A stretch of DNA of 64,000 nucleotides from Plasmodium malariae (lineage: Eukaryota > Apicomplexa > Aconoidasida > Haemosporida > Plasmodiidae). Position numbers and translations under genes: made by a program. Shown here piece after piece: positions 61,757-64,000 of this stretch (its first letter is position 1; every line of letters begins with the position of its first letter). Under the pieces are notes generated by a model. It was not told the origin of the DNA, did not search any database, and was given only the letters and a program-made list of their open reading frames with translations. The stretch covers positions 2,040,501 through 2,104,500 of the forward strand of contig NC_041786.1 in the NCBI RefSeq assembly GCF_900090045.1. The letters are read 5' to 3'.

Positions 61757-64000
61757 ATGAAAAAACTGTTTCCTTTTTTGCTATTCATAATTATAAATTC
61801 ACTTATTTTTTACTGTGGCAGTACGGATGATAATACAAACAGTTCGAATGAAGAATCAGCCAATGGTTCTGCAAATAATTATAATTATACTAATAATGAG
61901 AGTTCTTCAAAAAATGTAGGTAATAATAATGATATGGACAATTATAATGATGATGGTAATGCTGAAAGATACGATACTGAAGATAATAGTAGTACTTATT
62001 ATAAAGATGATATAGATGAAGATACTGATGAAAATAATTTTGAAATTCCATTGAATTGTAATGATGGAGATTGTTTAAATTCCATAGATGATATAAATAA
62101 AATAATTGATGATGAAAAAAGGAAAATACAAAATCGAAAAAAGAGGGGTAAAGCTATACAGATTATAAAACCAAATGTAAATCATACGGAATTAATAATT
62201 ATTGAAGAGAATTTAGAAATTTTAAAAAAAGTTGAAAAACCAATAGCCATAGTTTCTGTTTTAGGAGATATGCACACAGGCAAATCTTTTTTACTTAATT
62301 TATTAAACGAACATGTAATTAATGATATTAGTAAAAGTGATAAAAATATTGAAAATGGATTTAAGGTAGGTAATGACATAACAGCTAGTACATATGGTAT
62401 ATGGATATGGTCAGAGCCTATTAAAGTAACAGTAAATAAATTAAAAAACATGTATGAATATATAGATAAAAATTTTACAAATTTTGTTAAAAATTATGAA
62501 TATGAAAAAGATGAATATAATGAGGAGATTATAGATTTGTTAAATTTATATAAGACAGATGACTGGATTACCAAAATTGATGAATTACATTTATCCGATT
62601 CTGAAGAAGTGAATCTCATATTAATGGACACACAAGGTTTAAATAGTCCCAATGTTAATAAAAGATATGATGAAATATTATATGCTCTAACTAATTTAAT
62701 TTCAACAGATATTATTTTCTTAACAATGAAAATGATAAATAATAAGGACTTAGAATTTATTGAAAATATTACAAAGGATGCTAACTTATTTATGTTAAGA
62801 GCATATACACGATCTAATGGTTCAACCTTTTCTATAAAAAAAAATAATTTTGATAAAATTTTAGATAATATGGATAACATAGAGAATAATTCTTTAATAC
62901 TAGAAAGTATCGCTTCCAAAAATTTAATGTGGGTTGTTCATGATTTCAGTCAACGATTGGATGTAAGGAAGGGAAAATTATGGCTAGACATTTTACTAAA
63001 TTCGGATAGAAGAGATTTAGATATTAAATATTGGAAAAAAATTATTTCAAATAAAAGTAAAGAAAAATATGATGCATATACTACAAAACAAAAAAAAATT
63101 GCATATCTAACCTACTCGGATAGTAGTAACAGCAGCAGTGGTAGTAGTAGTAGTAATACCAGCCTAGCAAATGAAACCTCTACTAATTACAAGCTGAACG
63201 TCCTTTATAAAAACATCGATTGTGTTTTGTTAAGAAATATGTACAATAACAAAGAGCTGGATTTTACCAATGCCAATATGAGCGATTTGAATGATGAATA
63301 TAAGAATGACGTGATGCTACTAAGATATAAAATATATTTAAGAGCAATGTTATATCCGAAGAAGATATATTCGAATGTTCAGATGAATTATATAATGAGT
63401 AGAATTAAAAAAGAACAGCAGATGCGCAATCAAAAAGAAAATAACAGAACAGCGAATAGGGAAAATGATAACAGTATGAATAATGAAGCAGATGATACTA
63501 GTGGTAGTAGTAGTAGTAATAGTAATGGAAGTAGTAACAATGATTATTATAACCCCGAGGAAAGTAGCAACAAATATATGTCTGGGCAAGATGTATATGA
63601 CTTCATTACCTTTTTAGTTAAGTCAGCTAACCAAAATTTATTTACCAATGTGAACCAGTTTTTTAAACATTTTAAAATTAACCGAGCAGAAATAAGTAGA
63701 AACGATTTAATATTTTTATATAAAAAGTATTTGCTACAATTTATGGAAAACGAAGATGTTGAATTTATTAGTTACCTAAATGAGGATAGTGATTATTTAT
63801 CTGCGAAATTAGGAGGTAAATTGAATAATAATAAACAGAGCAAAATGGAAAATGACGAATTATTTAATGAAGATTTTATGGAGGAAGAGATAATTATTCA
63901 GGAAAAGACTGATATATATAAAATGCCTCCATTACTTAATGAGATAAGAAAATATGAAGAATTAATTCGAGAACAGATTTTAAATATTTGGTATAAGTAC
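61757..64000 (+). CDS. GBP/atlastin-family large GTPase with signal peptide, 3' end outside window
   Basis: 748 codons are open to the last base with no stop. The start, MKKLFPFLLFIIINSLIFYCG, is a clear signal peptide and is the first ATG after an A-rich leader. Residues about 22-110 are Asn/Asp/Ser-rich. The GTPase core has G1 GDMHTGKS at 170-177, a switch-I-like region ITASTYGIWIWSEPI (guanylate-binding proteins have TKGIWMW at this place), and G3 DTQG at 291-294. The fourth motif, RD in the family, here reads MWVVHDFSQRLD with H395-D396. Ser/Asn-rich inserts (near residues 455-470 and 580-605) interrupt the helical part. Family members bind GTP, dimerise and remodel membranes. A signal peptide implies action inside the secretory pathway or beyond it, unlike cytosolic animal GBPs. 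No transmembrane segment is seen before the window ends. Confidence 0.85.
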   Translation, partial: MKKLFPFLLFIIINSLIFYCGSTDDNTNSSNEESANGSANNYNYTNNESSSKNVGNNNDMDNYNDDGNAERYDTEDNSSTYYKDDIDEDTDENNFEIPLNCNDGDCLNSIDDINKIIDDEKRKIQNRKKRGKAIQIIKPNVNHTELIIIEENLEILKKVEKPIAIVSVLGDMHTGKSFLLNLLNEHVINDISKSDKNIENGFKVGNDITASTYGIWIWSEPIKVTVNKLKNMYEYIDKNFTNFVKNYEYEKDEYNEEIIDLLNLYKTDDWITKIDELHLSDSEEVNLILMDTQGLNSPNVNKRYDEILYALTNLISTDIIFLTMKMINNKDLEFIENITKDANLFMLRAYTRSNGSTFSIKKNNFDKILDNMDNIENNSLILESIASKNLMWVVHDFSQRLDVRKGKLWLDILLNSDRRDLDIKYWKKIISNKSKEKYDAYTTKQKKIAYLTYSDSSNSSSGSSSSNTSLANETSTNYKLNVLYKNIDCVLLRNMYNNKELDFTNANMSDLNDEYKNDVMLLRYKIYLRAMLYPKKIYSNVQMNYIMSRIKKEQQMRNQKENNRTANRENDNSMNNEADDTSGSSSSNSNGSSNNDYYNPEESSNKYMSGQDVYDFITFLVKSANQNLFTNVNQFFKHFKINRAEISRNDLIFLYKKYLLQFMENEDVEFISYLNEDSDYLSAKLGGKLNNNKQSKMENDELFNEDFMEEEIIIQEKTDIYKMPPLLNEIRKYEELIREQILNIWYKY

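Overview
The window is nuclear DNA of a malaria parasite (Plasmodium). The intergenic DNA is extremely A+T-rich, full of poly(dA:dT) and (TA)n runs. Short GT-AG introns interrupt genes, proteins carry long Asn/Ser/Asp-rich inserts, and two housekeeping proteins are readily recognised as Plasmodium: GAPDH (337 aa after splicing) and mitochondrial cytochrome c1 (394 aa after splicing). From memory, GAPDH and cytochrome c1 are also neighbours on P. falciparum chromosome 14, so the segment is probably the syntenic region of another A+T-rich species. I cannot name the species from sequence alone.

Layout, left to right. (1) 1-18040, plus: the 3' part of a giant gene with six exons visible (5632 codons in the window, start outside it). 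Its C-terminus looks like spatacsin (SPG11), an endolysosomal trafficking protein. (2) 19434-20375, plus: a divergent cyclin-box protein. (3) 21712-23868, plus: an AAA-type P-loop ATPase that stops before the helical lid. (4) 24580-26016, minus: GAPDH, two exons. (5) 29976-31542, plus: cytochrome c1, two exons, divergent from GAPDH across about 4 kb. (6) 33786-35533, minus: an unknown multi-pass membrane protein, two exons, convergent with cytochrome c1. (7) 36866-42742, plus: a gene reconstructed here from 23 small exons. Its N-terminus is a calponin-homology domain of the SPATA4/SPEF type, and its first coding exon is only 7 nt. (8) 46161-58967, plus: a 4268-aa intronless Asn-rich protein of unknown function with several tandem codon repeats, including 63 consecutive AAT codons. 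(9) 61757 to the window end, plus: a guanylate-binding-protein/atlastin-type large GTPase with a signal peptide, 3' end outside the window.

How the genes relate: there are no operons, and each gene is expected to have its own promoter. GAPDH (glycolysis) and cytochrome c1 (respiratory complex III) share one divergent intergenic region. The others cover trafficking or membrane dynamics (spatacsin-like, GBP-like), cell cycle (cyclin), a probable axonemal or microtubule protein (CH domain), and lineage-specific proteins. Every splice junction given was placed by eye from GT/AG sites plus phase agreement, and was checked by whether the joined frame stays open. No transcript evidence was available. 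I found no tRNA, rRNA, CRISPR or mobile element.
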